From: Oreohelix idahoensis
Taxonomy: Eukaryota; Mollusca; Gastropoda; Stylommatophora; Oreohelicidae
DNA length: 64,000 bases
Reading direction: 5' to 3'
NCBI GenBank assembly: GCA_024509875.1
Contig: JAMPIV010005033.1
Coordinates: 124,001 to 188,000, forward strand
Part shown: positions 1-12,098 of the stretch, piece by piece
How the letters are laid out: each line of letters begins with the position of its first letter
How positions within the stretch are numbered: the stretch's first letter is position 1
Position numbers and translations under genes: made by a program
Notes under the pieces: generated by a model
The model's input: the letters and a program-made list of their open reading frames with translations, nothing else
The model's database searches: none
Told to the model about the DNA's origin: nothing

Positions 1-580
1 GCGGCCGATTTCTGAATAAAAGCTTTATTTCACGCCTCTGCCGACAACATGGACATAGCCAACGAGCAAACCGTCTTTTGATCTCGGCTCTCTCTATAGC
101 TAATTACGTCCCCCTGGGATCACAAACGAACGGATGCGGTCGCTAACTGTGTTTATCGCCCCTTTGACTTTCGTTCGCTTAAGTCCCAATGAGAAAATAT
201 AACTATCAAAGGTACGACTTTTGACTTATCGCCCTTGATTCTACAAATAGACGACTCGTTCTCTCTGTACCCGCGTTCAGTCTGATCTGTCACTATTTCA
301 ACGATTGCCCAATCGCTCGCGTGATAATTCAATTACCGGCTCTTACTTGCTGTCGGTTTACCTGTCCCGTCGTGGACTAGTTAATAGGTATGTTGGTAAA
401 CATTCCTATTACCTGTAAGACAATAGAGAAAAAAAAAATAGGCGGGGCTAAAATTATGAGTGGACATATATCGAAGTACAAGGGTTCTGCGTTAACCAAC
501 GTGCATACTAATAAGGAAGCAAAGGTGGGAGCCAGGTGGGAGCAAAGACGTGTGGATACATGTAATCTTTTTACATAACC
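1..580. other. No gene recognised
   Basis: I see no supported coding sequence here. Short open frames on both strands have no recognisable motif. An AATAAA-like signal near position 15 and an inverted one near 25 could belong to the end of an old retroelement, but nothing confirms this. Confidence 0.5.
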
Positions 581-668
581 TGTCACAGCTGGGTCGGTTC
601 AATAGCCGTCCAGGTTATTCCAGTTGCTGGTCGATGACACTGCTTCAAATGTCTTCGCCAGGGCTCGA
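581..668 (-). repeat. Interspersed repeat, copy 1
   Basis: The minus strand matches the plus strand at 26403-26484 over about 85 bases, including the shared stretch GAAGACATTTGAAG and the words CTGGAATAACCTG and CCGACCCAGCT. Copy 1 has an open minus-strand frame running through the repeat, whereas copy 2 has a stop in the same frame. The repeat may be the end of an old element's coding region. The family is not recognised. Confidence 0.6.
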
Positions 669-757
669 ATTATTCCAGCCCCAAGTCCCGGCAAACAACA
701 TTCATTCAAATTCGAAAAAATTGGCTTCCTTAGTACTTTTTTCAGTCTTTGTCGTTT

Positions 758-1400
758 CCTCTTCTTTGATCCATAACCGCCATCCGCCAAAGCAGTCAGT
801 GGCCATCACGCCTGGTGGCGTCTTCTAGGGCAGCAACAAATTAATTAAACTTTGCTCTTTCGGTAGCCACCCTTCGTACAGTGCCCCAACTCTGGTTTAT
901 TATTTGCTTTTCGGCTTCCACAATTCTACGCCATGTTGTTTTTGGTCGCCCTCTCTTTCGCTTTCCCTCGAGATCCATAGCAGAGCTGTTCTTGTGATGG
1001 TATCAGGGTCCCTTCTGAGGACATGATCAACCCAACTCCAGCGTCTGCCAGCTATGATGGTGTGCATGTCCTCCTGGTTACTCCGAATAAATAGTTCTTG
1101 ATTGCTGATGGTGTTTGGCTAAAAGATTCGGAGAATATTTTTAGGCAGATTGTGTGGAAGGAGGACAGTTTCGACATTTCCTTCTCTGTTACTCTCCAGC
1201 ATTCTGCACCACAGATAAGCACAGAAAGTACACAGCTCTCATACGGTCTTAATTTGGTGATTGTGCTGTACTGGGAAGACTACCAAATGTTGTTGAGACT
1301 AGCAAAGACTGTTCTCGATTTATTTATTCTGTTGTTAATGCCCTTGCTTGTTCTACCGTCAGGTGTTACTTTGCATCCTAGGTAAGTGATAAACTCTGTA
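758..1400 (-). mobile_element. RTE-A fragment, 3' part of a split copy
   Basis: The minus strand matches the 3' third of the RTE-A element at 23236-25285: the C-terminal coding region (EDMHTIIAGRRW and RPKTTWR-like motifs) and the 3' end with the ACGCC/GGCGT hairpin and GAA-type tail. Frames are broken throughout. Homology stops at 1400 and resumes at about 2966 at the next element position, so this and the 2966-3130 piece are one old copy split by an insert. Confidence 0.8.
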
Positions 1401-2965
1401 TTGTTGTTGTTAACTCATACTGGCTACTAGTTGTTGAATCACGCTTTATTTGTTAAATGACGTGAATGTCCACCAGTTGATAAATGTAGATGTTGGGACT
1501 GGTGTAGTAAAGTGTAACGATTGTCAACTCATTAAACCCAGCACAGTTTTGGTCATACAGGTCATCTTGTCCTGGAACGTGATGAGGCTCCGACAAGAAT
1601 GTGAGTGTAGACAATGAGTGTGTATATGAATGTCAGAACGCGAATGGTAGAATGATTCGATAGAGTTGACAAGTTGGTAGTACATCACTCATACTCACAC
1701 TGTTCGAATTCAAGAAGTACTGGAACTACGGTGGTCTTTTTATAACATTTAATGAGACGCACACTTGGACAGTACGTGTATGGTTACAGGAACAAATGTC
1801 GACATAGACAGCATAATGTTGATCACAGGCATATCATCTTAAGTTAGCATTCATGCTTGGCAAATATCATAATGGAGCATTCGTAAATAAGCATTCAGAG
1901 TTCCATCATGTAAATCATCTGGCTTTACTGACTGGGCACGTCAGACCATAACCAATATATAGGAAGGCTCCTAGACCTAATCTCGTCTAGCGAATATCCC
2001 TTCACGTAAAGTTCAATATATATATATTTTTCCATAAAGATATAGGAATCCCAGACATGGGTTCTCACATGTAGCAGTGATCTCTTGGTTCATCGAGCGA
2101 TAGTACAGGCATCCCTTTTTCTCACTCGATAAATACAAAGTATATGAATTTCAACATGGCTGTTCTTCTCTCGTGAGTTTCACTCACTATAGGATCCAGA
2201 CCAAAATTGGTCATTCGTTAAATGTCCTCATTTCTTCATAACTTCTGTCATAGAGGTAATTGAATAATATCATATAATCTAGTGCTGACACATAGGAATG
2301 TCATCTTCCTTTGAATAAATATTCTTTTCAAAAGTACCACTGTGCATCTGTTTATCGACAACGATGGCGAAGCCCAAGTTCATAATAAATTGTGGTTTTA
2401 CCTTTCTATGCGAAATATAACTTTGCCATTCCTTGGCAAAAGAGAATAAACACTGGGGTAAAGTACATACAACATGTCTAAATGACTATCACTTTTCCCC
2501 ATCTACTTATAGATCACTTTTTCGGCGATAGGCCGGCTACATCAAAATTCTACATCCAGACAGGATGACAGCCATGAATCACACCCCTTGCTAGCGATAC
2601 TTCCGCTGCATAGCCTTTGACCTTTTCTAGCGACAACCAACATAGTTCGACTTAGAAATGTAAAGATATCCATATATAAGACAGACTCGTCCTACTCATA
2701 CAAACACTACGTATAAATTCAGGCCATAGATATACTGAAGCAAGAATAATCTATTCCTACCCAGCCAAAGAATAAATCGCAGTAGGCCTAAATTCGTCCG
2801 CGGAGTCCGATCGAAGATGACGGAACTGCCTTCAAGGGAAGTAACTCAAAAATGACTTCTCCTTAAGCACTTAAAAAGGAAACACTTTGTTTACCAAAAT
2901 ATTTGCGAACATAATAAGTATATAAATGTATTATATTGCAAGATAGTAAAAATTGCCCTTTACAG
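1401..2965. other. 1.57-kb unidentified insert in an RTE-A copy
   Basis: This stretch interrupts one RTE-A copy between adjacent element positions. Both edges carry a similar word (GTAAGTGATAAACTCTGT on the left and GTAAGTAAAAGTGTTTGT on the right), which may be a degraded target-site duplication. There is no open frame with recognisable motifs and no clear terminal repeats. It could be a non-autonomous element or a solo LTR; I cannot tell which. Confidence 0.5.
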
Positions 2966-3130
2966 TAAGTAAAAGTGTTTGTCTGTTCTAACGTCTGGTT
3001 CCTTACTGTTATTGGCTCAGGAATGCCCACATTTAGTGTCATGACCTTTGCCTTCTTCAGATTAATTTTCAGGCCAATCTGCTGGACATACTTATTCGGT
3101 CTATTGGTTTTTTCTTGAATGTGTTGATGT
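2966..3130 (-). mobile_element. RTE-A fragment, central part of the split copy
   Basis: Minus-strand translation matches the post-YADD region of RTE-A: HQHIQEKT, QQIGLKINLKKAK and NPEP-like motifs. It lies next in element order to the fragment at 758-1400 and was separated from it by the insert at 1401-2965. Upstream homology ends near 3130. Confidence 0.8.
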
Positions 3131-3397
3131 CTTGTCAGTCTTTGTAAGTGACAAAAAATTGAAAAAAATATTTGCATCTTCTTCAAACAAGGCATCTTTG
3201 CGTCTAAACTTTGTTTAATAATTTCTCTAATCTGCATCACCCGATCGCCAGTGCAATGTGGTAACTATTACACCAGCACGGCTCCCACTTATTATTAAAA
3301 TTGACATCAATTTCTAATGATCCTATCTAATCAACCACTCTTTTTTTAGAACACGAGGATGATCTAGAGATACAACAACATGGGCTCATTCATTCAT

Positions 3398-3811
3398 AAC
3401 CCTTCACTCACAAAGGAGCATAGGCCTTCAACAAATACATGCTAAGTGCTCCTGTCATGTCCCATCATATCAAGTTCTTTCCACGTTCTCCTTATTGTTT
3501 TCACCTCTGTTTCAAGCTCTCTTCTCCATGTTCATCTTGGTCTACCTACGCCTCTCTTGCCCTGGGAGTTCCAGAACAAGGACTGCCTTGTAATGCTATC
3601 AACAGGTTTCCTCCGTGTGTGTCCTATCCATCGGCATCGTCTTCTTCTCATAGCTTGTTCCACTGGCACTTGTTTAGTTCTTGTCATCAGTTCCACGTTG
3701 GTAACCTTGTCATACCATTTTAATATTTCTATTCTACGCAAGCACCCATTTATGAAATTCTGTAGCTTTTTGGTTGTTGTCTTTGTTGTTCTCCACGTCT
3801 CAGAGTTTTAC
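3398..3811 (-). mobile_element. RTE-C 3' part, minus strand
   Basis: The minus strand encodes the C-terminal region of an RTE-like element that I call family C (motifs FINGCLRRI, RRRRCRWIGHT and RQSLFWNSQGKRG). It ends in a GAAT-type simple tail near 3398. It is homologous to 15600-15950 on the plus strand and to 63560-63900 and 32200-32350 on the minus strand. Together with 4114-4775 it forms one copy split by an RTE-B insertion, and about 100 codons between the two parts are missing. Confidence 0.75.
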
Positions 3812-4113
3812 AAGGCCTAAAATCCCACCCCCTGCAGACCCAAGTAGAACAGTCCCAACTAAGATGGTTTGGTCGTATCTGCAGAATGGGAGAAAATCGG
3901 CTACCACAACAAGCATGGTAAACAAATAGCCAGGGATCCAGACCCCCAGGACGACCTAGATTTCCGCTGTTAGGTCATTAGTCAATCTTTAAAGGACCGA
4001 GGATTAGAATGGAACCAGGCCAGGAGGAAGACAGCCGATAGGATAGTCTGGCGCTCTCTCTTCCAAACCTCTACACCTCACGGTAGAAGGGAAACGATTA
4101 AGTAAGTAAGTAA
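3812..4113 (+). mobile_element. RTE-B 3' fragment inserted in RTE-C
   Basis: This matches the last 300 bases of the RTE-B copy at 29493-31294 (QSQLRWFGHVCRMGE-like region through the RRG end) and finishes in the family's TAAG repeat tail. It is strongly 5'-truncated and lies opposite in orientation to the RTE-C copy it interrupts. No clean target-site duplication is visible. Confidence 0.8.
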
Positions 4114-4775
4114 GTTATTGGTGCTTCTTCACGTTCAACCGTGTTATCATTACCTGCATTTATTCTCATTATTTTTGTCTTTTCTCTGTGTATTTTCAGA
4201 CCCAATTGCTGTGACCTCTCATCGAGTGTTTTTAATTTGTCCTGCATCTGATTACGGTTATGAGACAGAAGAGCCAAGTCATCAGCAAAATCCAGATCAT
4301 TCAACTGCTTAGTCAGAGTCGACTGGATTCCATTTCTGTTGTGTGTTATCGATGTTCTCATAACCCAGTCTTTTGCTAGTAAGACCAGAAATAGGGACAA
4401 GAGACATCCCTGTCGCACTCCTGTTCTTATCCCAAACGGTTCTGTAAGCTGTCCTTTATGAAAAACTCTGCATGTCATGTCTTCATATGTTTTCTTTATT
4501 AAATTAATGATCTTCAGGGGAACTCCATAATGCCTCATAAATTTCCAAAGTGATTCTCTGTCTACACTGTCAAATGCCTTATCGTAGTCCACAAATCCGA
4601 TGTACAGTGGTGAATTACATTCCAGACTTTGTTCAACTATTATTCTCAAAGTGGCTATCTGGTCGGTACATGATCTGTTTTGTCGAAAACCTGCTTGTTC
4701 ATCTCTCAGTTTCTTGTCTATGGACTCTTTTAATCTCTCAAGGATAATCCTGTTTAATACTTTCCCTGGCACTCA
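4114..4775 (-). pseudogene. RTE-C reverse transcriptase, partial
   Basis: A minus-strand open frame of about 220 codons carries RT motifs in order: PGKVLNRIILERLKESI, EQAGFRQNRSCTDQI, FVDYDKAFDSVDRESLW with the first catalytic Asp, GVRQGC, and DFADDLALLSH in place of the usual YADD. Endonuclease and N-terminal RT parts are absent, and the frame ends at the RTE-B insertion. In RTE elements this enzyme copies the element RNA directly at the nicked target. The first Met is only the edge of the open frame. Confidence 0.8.
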
Positions 4776-5795
<1,020 letters not shown>

Positions 5796-6105
5796 CCCTA
5801 GGTCTGTCTATTCCCAACACCTCTTCTATATTTATAGGTACGTTAGATGCCTGCAAATAATCTAATATTGGTATTCTCATTTGGTCATACCTCTTACACT
5901 TTAACAAGAAATGTTCTATATTAGTGTCTTGAAGACAGTAAGGTTCTTCTATTCTGAAATAGCCTTTTTCCCAGCTGTAGTCTGAGAAGTTTCTTATTAC
6001 TGGGAATTTTCAATTCCCTAGATATCTGACATTTTCTTGTTGGAGCCTTGAACATCTCATATGCATGTCTTCCTTTCAGATTTTTATCCCACTCTGCTTA
6101 ATTCG
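5796..6105 (-). pseudogene. LINE-G C-terminal tail remnant
   Basis: Minus-strand translation gives the tail found after RNase H in several LINEs: a KIPSNKK-like region, EEPYCLQDTNIEHFLLKC and RYDQMRIPILDYLQ, then EEVLGIDRPRELH. It parallels the minus-strand fragment at 31640-32175 (ELKIPSNKKLWRL, VEEPHCKEC). At least two stops interrupt it. The RNase H domain itself is not present here. Confidence 0.6.
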
Positions 6106-6498
6106 ATACGCGGAGAAAGGAGAAAAACGTAACAACAATGAACGGTCATTACAAAGGGAAGTAACTCTAAGCAAGGATCTCCAACAGCGAATATTCGGAT
6201 TCTGTGTTACAACCGACTTTTGTGTATTTCACCAACTTACATTAGCCCCAGAGGTAATTGAGAATCATGTTTTATAAATCTTTCATTCGAGGCAAAATAG
6301 ATTGATTATGGAAACACATAGTCACAAGGTTAAATTCGGGTAAATGGGAAGAATAATTTTCCACTGTCCGCCATTTTCCCCTAAGGTTAGGTTATTCACG
6401 CATACAAGAAAGCGTATCACTTCGTTAAATGTTAAATACCCACTAGGCCTATTAAAATGAACAAATTTCAACTAAAATGAACGAAAAATATCCAATTA
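6106..6498. other. No gene recognised
   Basis: A 70-codon open frame at 6065-6277 has no recognisable motif and lacks splice or homology support. Nothing else was identified. Confidence 0.45.
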
Positions 6499-6506
6499 CA
6501 CATCTT

Positions 6507-6736
6507 GGTAATTTCCTATTACTCGTACCTTTTTGCTCCGCAGTGAATATGTGTAGTTAAGTCTTCTTTCGTATCAGTTAGGTTTAGGGTTAGTATTTGG
6601 ATTAAGGTATTAATTAGGGTTTGGGTTAAGGTTAGTGTTAATCCTAATACCAAACCTAACCCTAACTGCTACAAAACAAGACATATCGACACATATTCAC
6701 TGCGGAGCAAAAAGGTACGAGTAATAGGAAATTACC
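6507..6736. mobile_element. Foldback MITE with 48-bp perfect TIRs
   Basis: A 230-base element whose two 48-base ends are perfect inverted repeats beginning GGTAATTTCCTATTACTCG. It is flanked by an 8-base direct repeat, CACATCTT, at 6499-6506 and 6737-6744. The core is also roughly palindromic and contains TTAGGG/CCCTAA-like words. An 8-bp duplication fits hAT-type or P-type mobilisation. It has no coding capacity. Confidence 0.93.
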
Positions 6737-6774
6737 CACATCTTATAGGTAACAATTATGGGTAAATTTGCAAG

Positions 6775-6870
6775 GTCTGTCGCTGAACGCTCCGCAGTGA
6801 ATATTTCTGTTTTACATTTAATCCTAACCCTAAAATACACATATTCACGGCAGAATATTTGAGGACAGTC
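6775..6870. repeat. Diverged partial relative of the foldback MITE
   Basis: It contains GCTCCGCAGTGAATAT and, on the other side, ACACATATTCACGGCAGAAT around a CCTAACCCTAA core, which are the subterminal words of the MITE 40 bases upstream. The outer bases TGTC/GACA are also inverted. This looks like a second, shorter and diverged family member. Confidence 0.55.
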
Positions 6871-7435
6871 ATTGCGATTTTACCAAATTATGATACACAA
6901 AACATAAAGTTTCTAATTCCATAATAAATCATACAAAATTTATGTTATGTGTAAACACACAGCACTACATGCATACACACTTTACGGAGTCGCAATATGG
7001 CAGCGTGCGGGAAATTGTGCTTCCTTTCGGTCAAAATACGATAGAATTTAGCACCAAGCATTATGTACAGTTACAGGTGCAATCAGATCAACAGCGGTGG
7101 TTGCTCTGCAGGTGGCCTTAGGAGTCCTCACTTTGGAGAAAGACTAATTTATATGACCAAAATTATGTTAGACAAGACTAATCCTGCTTTTTCATCATTT
7201 GCTAGGTATCAATTAACAACTTAGAAGAGGTTCGTTAATACCAGTAGATACCGGACAGGTTGGAAATGCATGGAGGAACAAGTACGATTGGATGCCCTAA
7301 ATGCTTAATAACATAAGTATATAGGCCTACAAGCCAGTGGTACATACCTGTCAACCTCCGGAGACAAAAAGCTGTATGCCGGACCCAAAAAACACCCAAA
7401 AATCCTTACACAAAAAATATATGAACAAATTATAG
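6871..7435. other. No gene recognised
   Basis: No coding, repeat or RNA feature was supported in this interval. Confidence 0.45.
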
Positions 7436-7439
7436 GCTA

Positions 7440-7725
7440 CACGATACAGTTTTAAAACAAGAAATGACATTCTGAAGTTATCCAAGTTTCTGGTGTTATC
7501 TTGTCTTGCTTCTTCCTGTCCTGGAATCCAAAGCAAGATTTGCTGCATTCCTTATAATTTCTGGTCTAGATCATCAGTCAATGTCTTTTCCTGACTTTTG
7601 GCAAATTGATATCGCTTCTTTATATCTGCCGCAAAAGCTTTTCTGGTAAGGGGGTCCTTCAATTTGCTGATGTCAAACCTTTTCTGTGTAGTTACATGGA
7701 ACTTACAAATTCCAAGCAAAAAAAT
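7440..7725 (-). mobile_element. RTE-like linker fragment (pre-RT region)
   Basis: Minus-strand translation gives the segment between endonuclease and RT of RTE elements: RFDISKLKDP, RKAFAADIKKRYQFA, then GMQQILLWIPGQEEARQD, which parallels CLGFQERKKQDWITPETL at the start of the RTE-A copies. A stop separates the two halves. This is the only piece of RTE-A upstream of the common truncation point that I can see in the window. Confidence 0.65.
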
Positions 7726-7799
7726 AATTAGGCCGCTTACTCAGACTACAATTAAGAATAGTTTATTTTCTATAGAAGAATTTTAATGTGCAGAATGTC

Positions 7800-7935
7800 T
7801 ACAATAAAATAATATGAACAACCAAGTATACCAATATTAGATTATGTACATGCATGCAATTCACTCATATCAGTAGAAGAGGTGTTGAGAATAGACAGAA
7901 AACTGCACGATGTAGTAAAATAGTATGCAACCAAA
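7800..7935 (+). pseudogene. LINE-G tail fragment
   Basis: Plus-strand translation gives PSIPILDYVHACN and EEVLRIDRKLHDVVK, matching the LINE-G tail at 5796-6105 (IPILDYLQ, EEVLGIDRPRELH). It is only about 45 codons long and ends in a stop. Confidence 0.6.
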
Positions 7936-8103
7936 AACAAAAATTAATATGTAAGGATTATTGAGGGTGTAGTGGGAAATTGAATGTGTAATAAGGTTCT
8001 CGTAATACATATTGATAATAACTAATATATAGTGAACCAGCTTTCATCCCAAACACTCCAGACTTCACCCCCTCCTATTTTGTTTTACATGCACAACAAA
8101 TGT

Positions 8104-8341
8104 CTTCTTCTTTGATCCTTAGCCGCCGACCGTCAAAGCAGTCAGTGGCCATCACGCCTAGTGGCGTTTTGTAGGGCAACAACAGATTGATTCCACTTTG
8201 CTCGGTCGGTGGCCATCCTTCGTACAGTGCCCCAACTCTGGTTCATTCTTTGCATCTCAACCTCCACAGTCCTCCGCCAGGTTGTTTTTGGTCGGCCTCT
8301 CTTTCGTTTTCCTTCAGGGGTCCAAAGCATAGCTGTTCTTG
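8104..8341 (-). mobile_element. RTE-A 3' end, 5'-truncated insertion with TSD
   Basis: A 238-base minus-strand insertion holding only the RTE-A 3' end (about 68 codons of C-terminus, the ACGCC/GGCGT hairpin and a GAA tail). It is flanked by an 11-base direct repeat, ACAACAAATGT, at 8093-8103 and 8342-8352. The clean duplication marks it as target-primed retrotransposition with extreme 5' truncation and as one of the younger inserts. Confidence 0.93.
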
Positions 8342-8352
8342 ACAACAAATGT

Positions 8353-9827
8353 AGCCTACATTAACTCTTTACTTCCAAAATTATTACTTACACTGTGCCT
8401 CAATTTTGTGTGTGTGTTTGTTTTTTTTTCCCATGGAAGTCTGAACAGCAGAATATACCATGTTTTTGTCTAAATTATTCATGTAAACATGCACTTATTA
8501 TATATCAAACTGATGGGAAATTGATAGGGAGTCAAGATGTGCAATGTTTCTCCATTGCATAATTGGAATTTATAAAGACACAATGCATGTGGTAAGAAAC
8601 ACACAGACAATGTTAACGGTAGAATATGAACTTAATGAAGGCAGTTTATTGTTGCAATCAATGAAACTTGCTTTCCTAGTCTTGAAACATCAAGGTATTC
8701 ATATATGGCCATACCTACAGCGCAGTCTGGATAAGTAGAAATTGCTGGGACCACCTAAAAAACTTCTGCTTATATAAAATTCTGCTTATCAGGAGTTTGC
8801 TCAGAGCTGAACATTTTGCAGTCAGAATAAAAGAGAAAGTAAAAGTAATTATTTTTACCCTTTATGTACAACTGTTTCATCATTTGAGTGCATTTTTGCA
8901 CTTTTTCTACTTTTCAAAAGCAAAATCATAAAGTATAGCATCATGTCCTTTGTTTATACCTTAAATACAAATACCAGAAAATGTAAAACCACATATTTCA
9001 TATTGAAACATGGTGACATACGAAAATCACAAAATATTGCTTTGATAATTTTGAAACAAGTCAAGTATAATAATATCCTAAAATATTTTTATCTCTAGCT
9101 TTCTCTTTCACCTGTGACTAGTCATTAACTGTAGCTTTAAGTCAAGTTCTGTTGGTTTTCCAATGGCCAGGCAATACCCACTCATCAGCTACATGTAACG
9201 TTCCTCATCTCAGCTCAATTCTCTTTATTGTCGACTATGTTTTTAAGTAAATGTGACACATTCATTTTCTCAGGAGACTTAGAATTTGTAGATACTTGGC
9301 TTGTCACATTTCTGTGGTAATTTAAAGAAAACCATAATCATGTGATTTGTCACAAAACTATAATAAAAATGCCAAAGCATGTACACGTGCTGTTTAACTT
9401 CACTCTGATTGCTAAAATAGTAACAGAAGTCACTTTATGGTTTTAAAATATAGACTAGATCAGCAGCAGGCAACCTATGTGATGTGAGGATCTCCTATAG
9501 AAACACTGAGCTCTCTAAAGATCTGCCTTGATACAATCATATCTGTTTCAGGTTCCAGAGTATAAAAAATGTTGAAGAAGTGCAACATATAAGTTATTTG
9601 CATCTCTGCAGCATAACCCTCTTACTGCAATTCTTTCAACAAGGCATTGAAAAATTGAAACTAAATTGTATTTTACCAAATGATAACGTTCTTATCTTAT
9701 GCAGTTCATTAATAAAGTAAATTTCAATAAGGCTTCTCATAGGTTATCAATGGAAACACAGAATAAGTACCTTTAATCCTGGGGATATCATACTTTTAAA
9801 TACCTTTGAGAAAGAGTAAGTCCTTAG
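8353..9827. other. No gene recognised
   Basis: About 1.5 kb of AT-rich sequence. A 64-codon plus-strand frame at 8544-8738 has no motif and no splice support. No repeats or RNA genes were recognised. Confidence 0.45.
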
Positions 9828-10012
9828 TATCTTCTTCTTTGATTCTTAGCTGCTGACCGTCAAAGCCTGGTGGCGTCTTGTAGGGCAACAACAAATTGAT
9901 TCCACTTTGCTCGGTTGGCGGCCATCCTTCATACAGTGCCCCAACTCTGGTTCATTCTTTGCATCTCAGGCACCACAGTCCTCCGCCAAGTTGTTTTTGG
10001 TCGGCCTTTCTT

Positions 10013-10453
10013 TCATTTTCCTTCAGAGGACAATTTCAACATTTCCTTCTCTGTAACTCTCCAGCTCTCCATGCCATAGAGAAGCACAGAAAGCACGCAG
10101 CTCTGATATAATCCTAATTTTGTGCTGTACTGAGAGGACTTCCAGATGTTGTTTAGACTAAAAAAGGCTGTTCTTGCTTTGTTCATTCTGTTTTTGATGT
10201 CTCTGCTTGCTCCGCCGTCTGGTGTTACTATGCATCTTAGGTATGTGAAGGCATCTGTCTGTTCCAGTTGCTGATTCCTTACTGATATGGGCTCAGGGTT
10301 GCTCACATTGAGCATCATGACCTCTGTCTTCTTTAGGTTGATGTTCAAGCCCACCTGCTGGCTATACTTATTAAGTCTATCCGTTTTTTCCTGGATGTGT
10401 TGATGTGAATGTGCTAGCAGTGCAATGTCATCTGCATATTCCAGATCTTCCAA
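10013..10453 (-). pseudogene. RTE-A RT palm C-terminal part
   Basis: A 146-codon frame starting at EDLEYADDIALLAHSHQH (catalytic YADD box) and followed by QQVGLNINLKKTEVMMLNV and a thumb-like region to ESWRVTEKEM. It lost its C-terminus by deletion. It belongs to the copy at 9841-11601. Confidence 0.9.
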
Positions 10454-10473
10454 TGTAGAAAATGTAGTCCATC

Positions 10474-11532
10474 TTATTCCTCTTGGATTGCCCTCTGTTG
10501 TCTGCTCTGCCCAATGCTACACATAAAGTTGGCATAAAGGCTTTTTATGATTGACACTATGCAGCTTGGAATTCCATATGCCCTCAGTATTTTCCATAAA
10601 CTGTCCCTATGTATACTGTCAAAAGCCTTTTCAAAGTCAACGAAATTAATGTACAGCTGTCTTTGCCATTCTGAACACTGCTCTATAATGTTCCTGAGGG
10701 TAAATATATGATCTACACATCTTCTGTTCTTTCTAAATCCTGCTTGTTCTTTCCTCAGTTTGTTGTCTACTGCTTTTGAGATTCTCTGTATAATTATCCT
10801 GCCTAGTATTTTGCTGGGAACTGAGAGAAGAGTTATTCCTCTCCAATTATTGCAGTCTGCAAGATCTCCCTTCTTGGGCAATTTGACAATTATTCCTTTT
10901 CTCCACTCTGTTGGTGTTGTCCCAGTTTTCCAGACTTGTGCAAAAAGTGGTTCTAATAGTTCTGCTGCTAGCTCTGGATCTGTCTTAAATAGCTCTGCAT
11001 TTAAATTATCATGACCAGGAGCTTTTCCATTCTTTAACCCTTTGATTGCTGCGATGATTTCTTCTTGTTGTGGGATGTCTGTATTAACATCTAGATCATT
11101 TTCAGCCTCAGGAACATTCAATTGTGTCTCTGGTGGTTCCTTATTCAGAGTTTCTCTGAAATGCTCTGCCCATCTTGTTTCCTGTCCCTCTGCTGTCGTG
11201 ATGAGATTTCCGTGCTTATATCTTACTAATGTAATATTGTTTGCACCTCGTTTTCCACTGATGATTTTAGTTATTTTGTATACTGTGCTTTGTTCATTTC
11301 TCATTGCTGCCTCTTCTGCCTGTCTTGCAAGGTCATCCAGAAATGTCCTTTTGTTAGCACGGGTTTGACGTTTAACTTCCTTGTCCAGCTGACTGTACTG
11401 TTCACTATATATTGCCTTTAACCTGGGAGACTTAGCTTCTGTTTTCTTTCTTTTCATTTCTTTTCTCTTCACTATGGTGTTTAGCGTATCTGGTGTTATC
11501 CAGTCTTGGCTCTTTCTTTCCTGGAATCCCAA
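10474..11532 (-). pseudogene. RTE-A reverse transcriptase, N-terminal two thirds
   Basis: A 352-codon frame with linker (GFQERKSQDWITPDTL), the NGKAPGHDNLNAELFK finger motif, NNWRGITLLSVPSKILG, EQAGFRKNRRCVDHI and FVDFEKAFDSIHRDSLW with the first catalytic Asp. It is cut off after about SIGQSRQQ by a deletion. The YADD half continues in another frame at 10013-10453. Sense-strand bases here match the A-rich ancestral state at positions changed to G in the 17115 copy. Confidence 0.9.
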
Positions 11533-12029
11533 GCATGACTTGCTGCTTTCCTTGTATATTGTTGAGATGGTGTTGAATGTCTGGTCAACATCATTGGTCT
11601 CAAGTCCTTAGTATGCTATGGTTTTTTTTTTTTTTTTTAAATAATTTATATCGTGGAAAGATCTACCAAATCATCCCCTGTGATCTCCTTTATTTTTAAG
11701 TTTGAAGATAACTTTGAGGATTAGGGTATGTTCACTGCTGGTGTGAAATGCATTAAACAGATGTGGGGATAGGGGAAGATAGTAACTGTGGGTCACAGAA
11801 ATATTGAAAGTGAAAAAGGAAAGGAGAGAATGAAGTAATGGAAAATGATAAAGTATTTATTTTAAAAAAGCATATTTGTTTATGGCTAATGCAGTTGCAT
11901 TAGGCCCCACCATTTGACAGTGATTATTGCTGTGAGGTAATGCTGCTTAGATATTGGTGTAAATATATGTAGTATGTCTTTATAGTCTTAAAATGATACC
12001 CATCATCTGCTATATTTCATTGCCTTCAG

Positions 12030-12098
12030 GTTGAAAGAAATATGGAATCTAATGTCACATGTCTAATTACAGAAATGAAGCAGGAAACAGACTATGAG
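12030..12098 (+). CDS. Exon a of the zinc-finger gene (69 nt)
   Basis: The acceptor TGCCTTCAG precedes the exon and the donor GTATGT follows it. The exon is 23 codons and only phase 0 is open: VERNMESNVTC, then LITEMKQETDYE. MKQE fits the psi-K-x-E SUMOylation consensus. It is homologous to exon b at 25965-26033 (same length, phase and splice sites). Because 69 is divisible by 3, it can be included or skipped without changing frame, so the pair could be used together or as alternatives. The upstream first exon was not found. Confidence 0.7.

Larger units (their letters stand above)
9841..11601 (-). mobile_element. RTE-A copy, 5'-truncated, with TSD
   Basis: A 1761-base minus-strand insertion flanked by a 13-base direct repeat, AAGTCCTTAGTAT, at 9828-9840 and 11602-11614. 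It carries linker, RT and C-terminal regions but no endonuclease, and it ends in a GAA-type tail. Relative to the sister copy at 23236-25285 it has a deletion of the GVRQG segment near 10480 and another in the C-terminal region near 10020. It is a dead copy. Confidence 0.95.

Noticed and set aside
6560..6700. Possible interstitial telomere from TTAGGG and CCCTAA words
   Set aside because: The words are few, diverged, and arranged as the palindromic core of a MITE, not as a tandem telomeric array.
10760..11368. Plus-strand frames of 84 and 108 codons
   Set aside because: They are antisense shadows of the RTE-A reverse transcriptase. The same shadows recur at 24527-25072, 56841-57068 and 17075-17656 because the element repeats.
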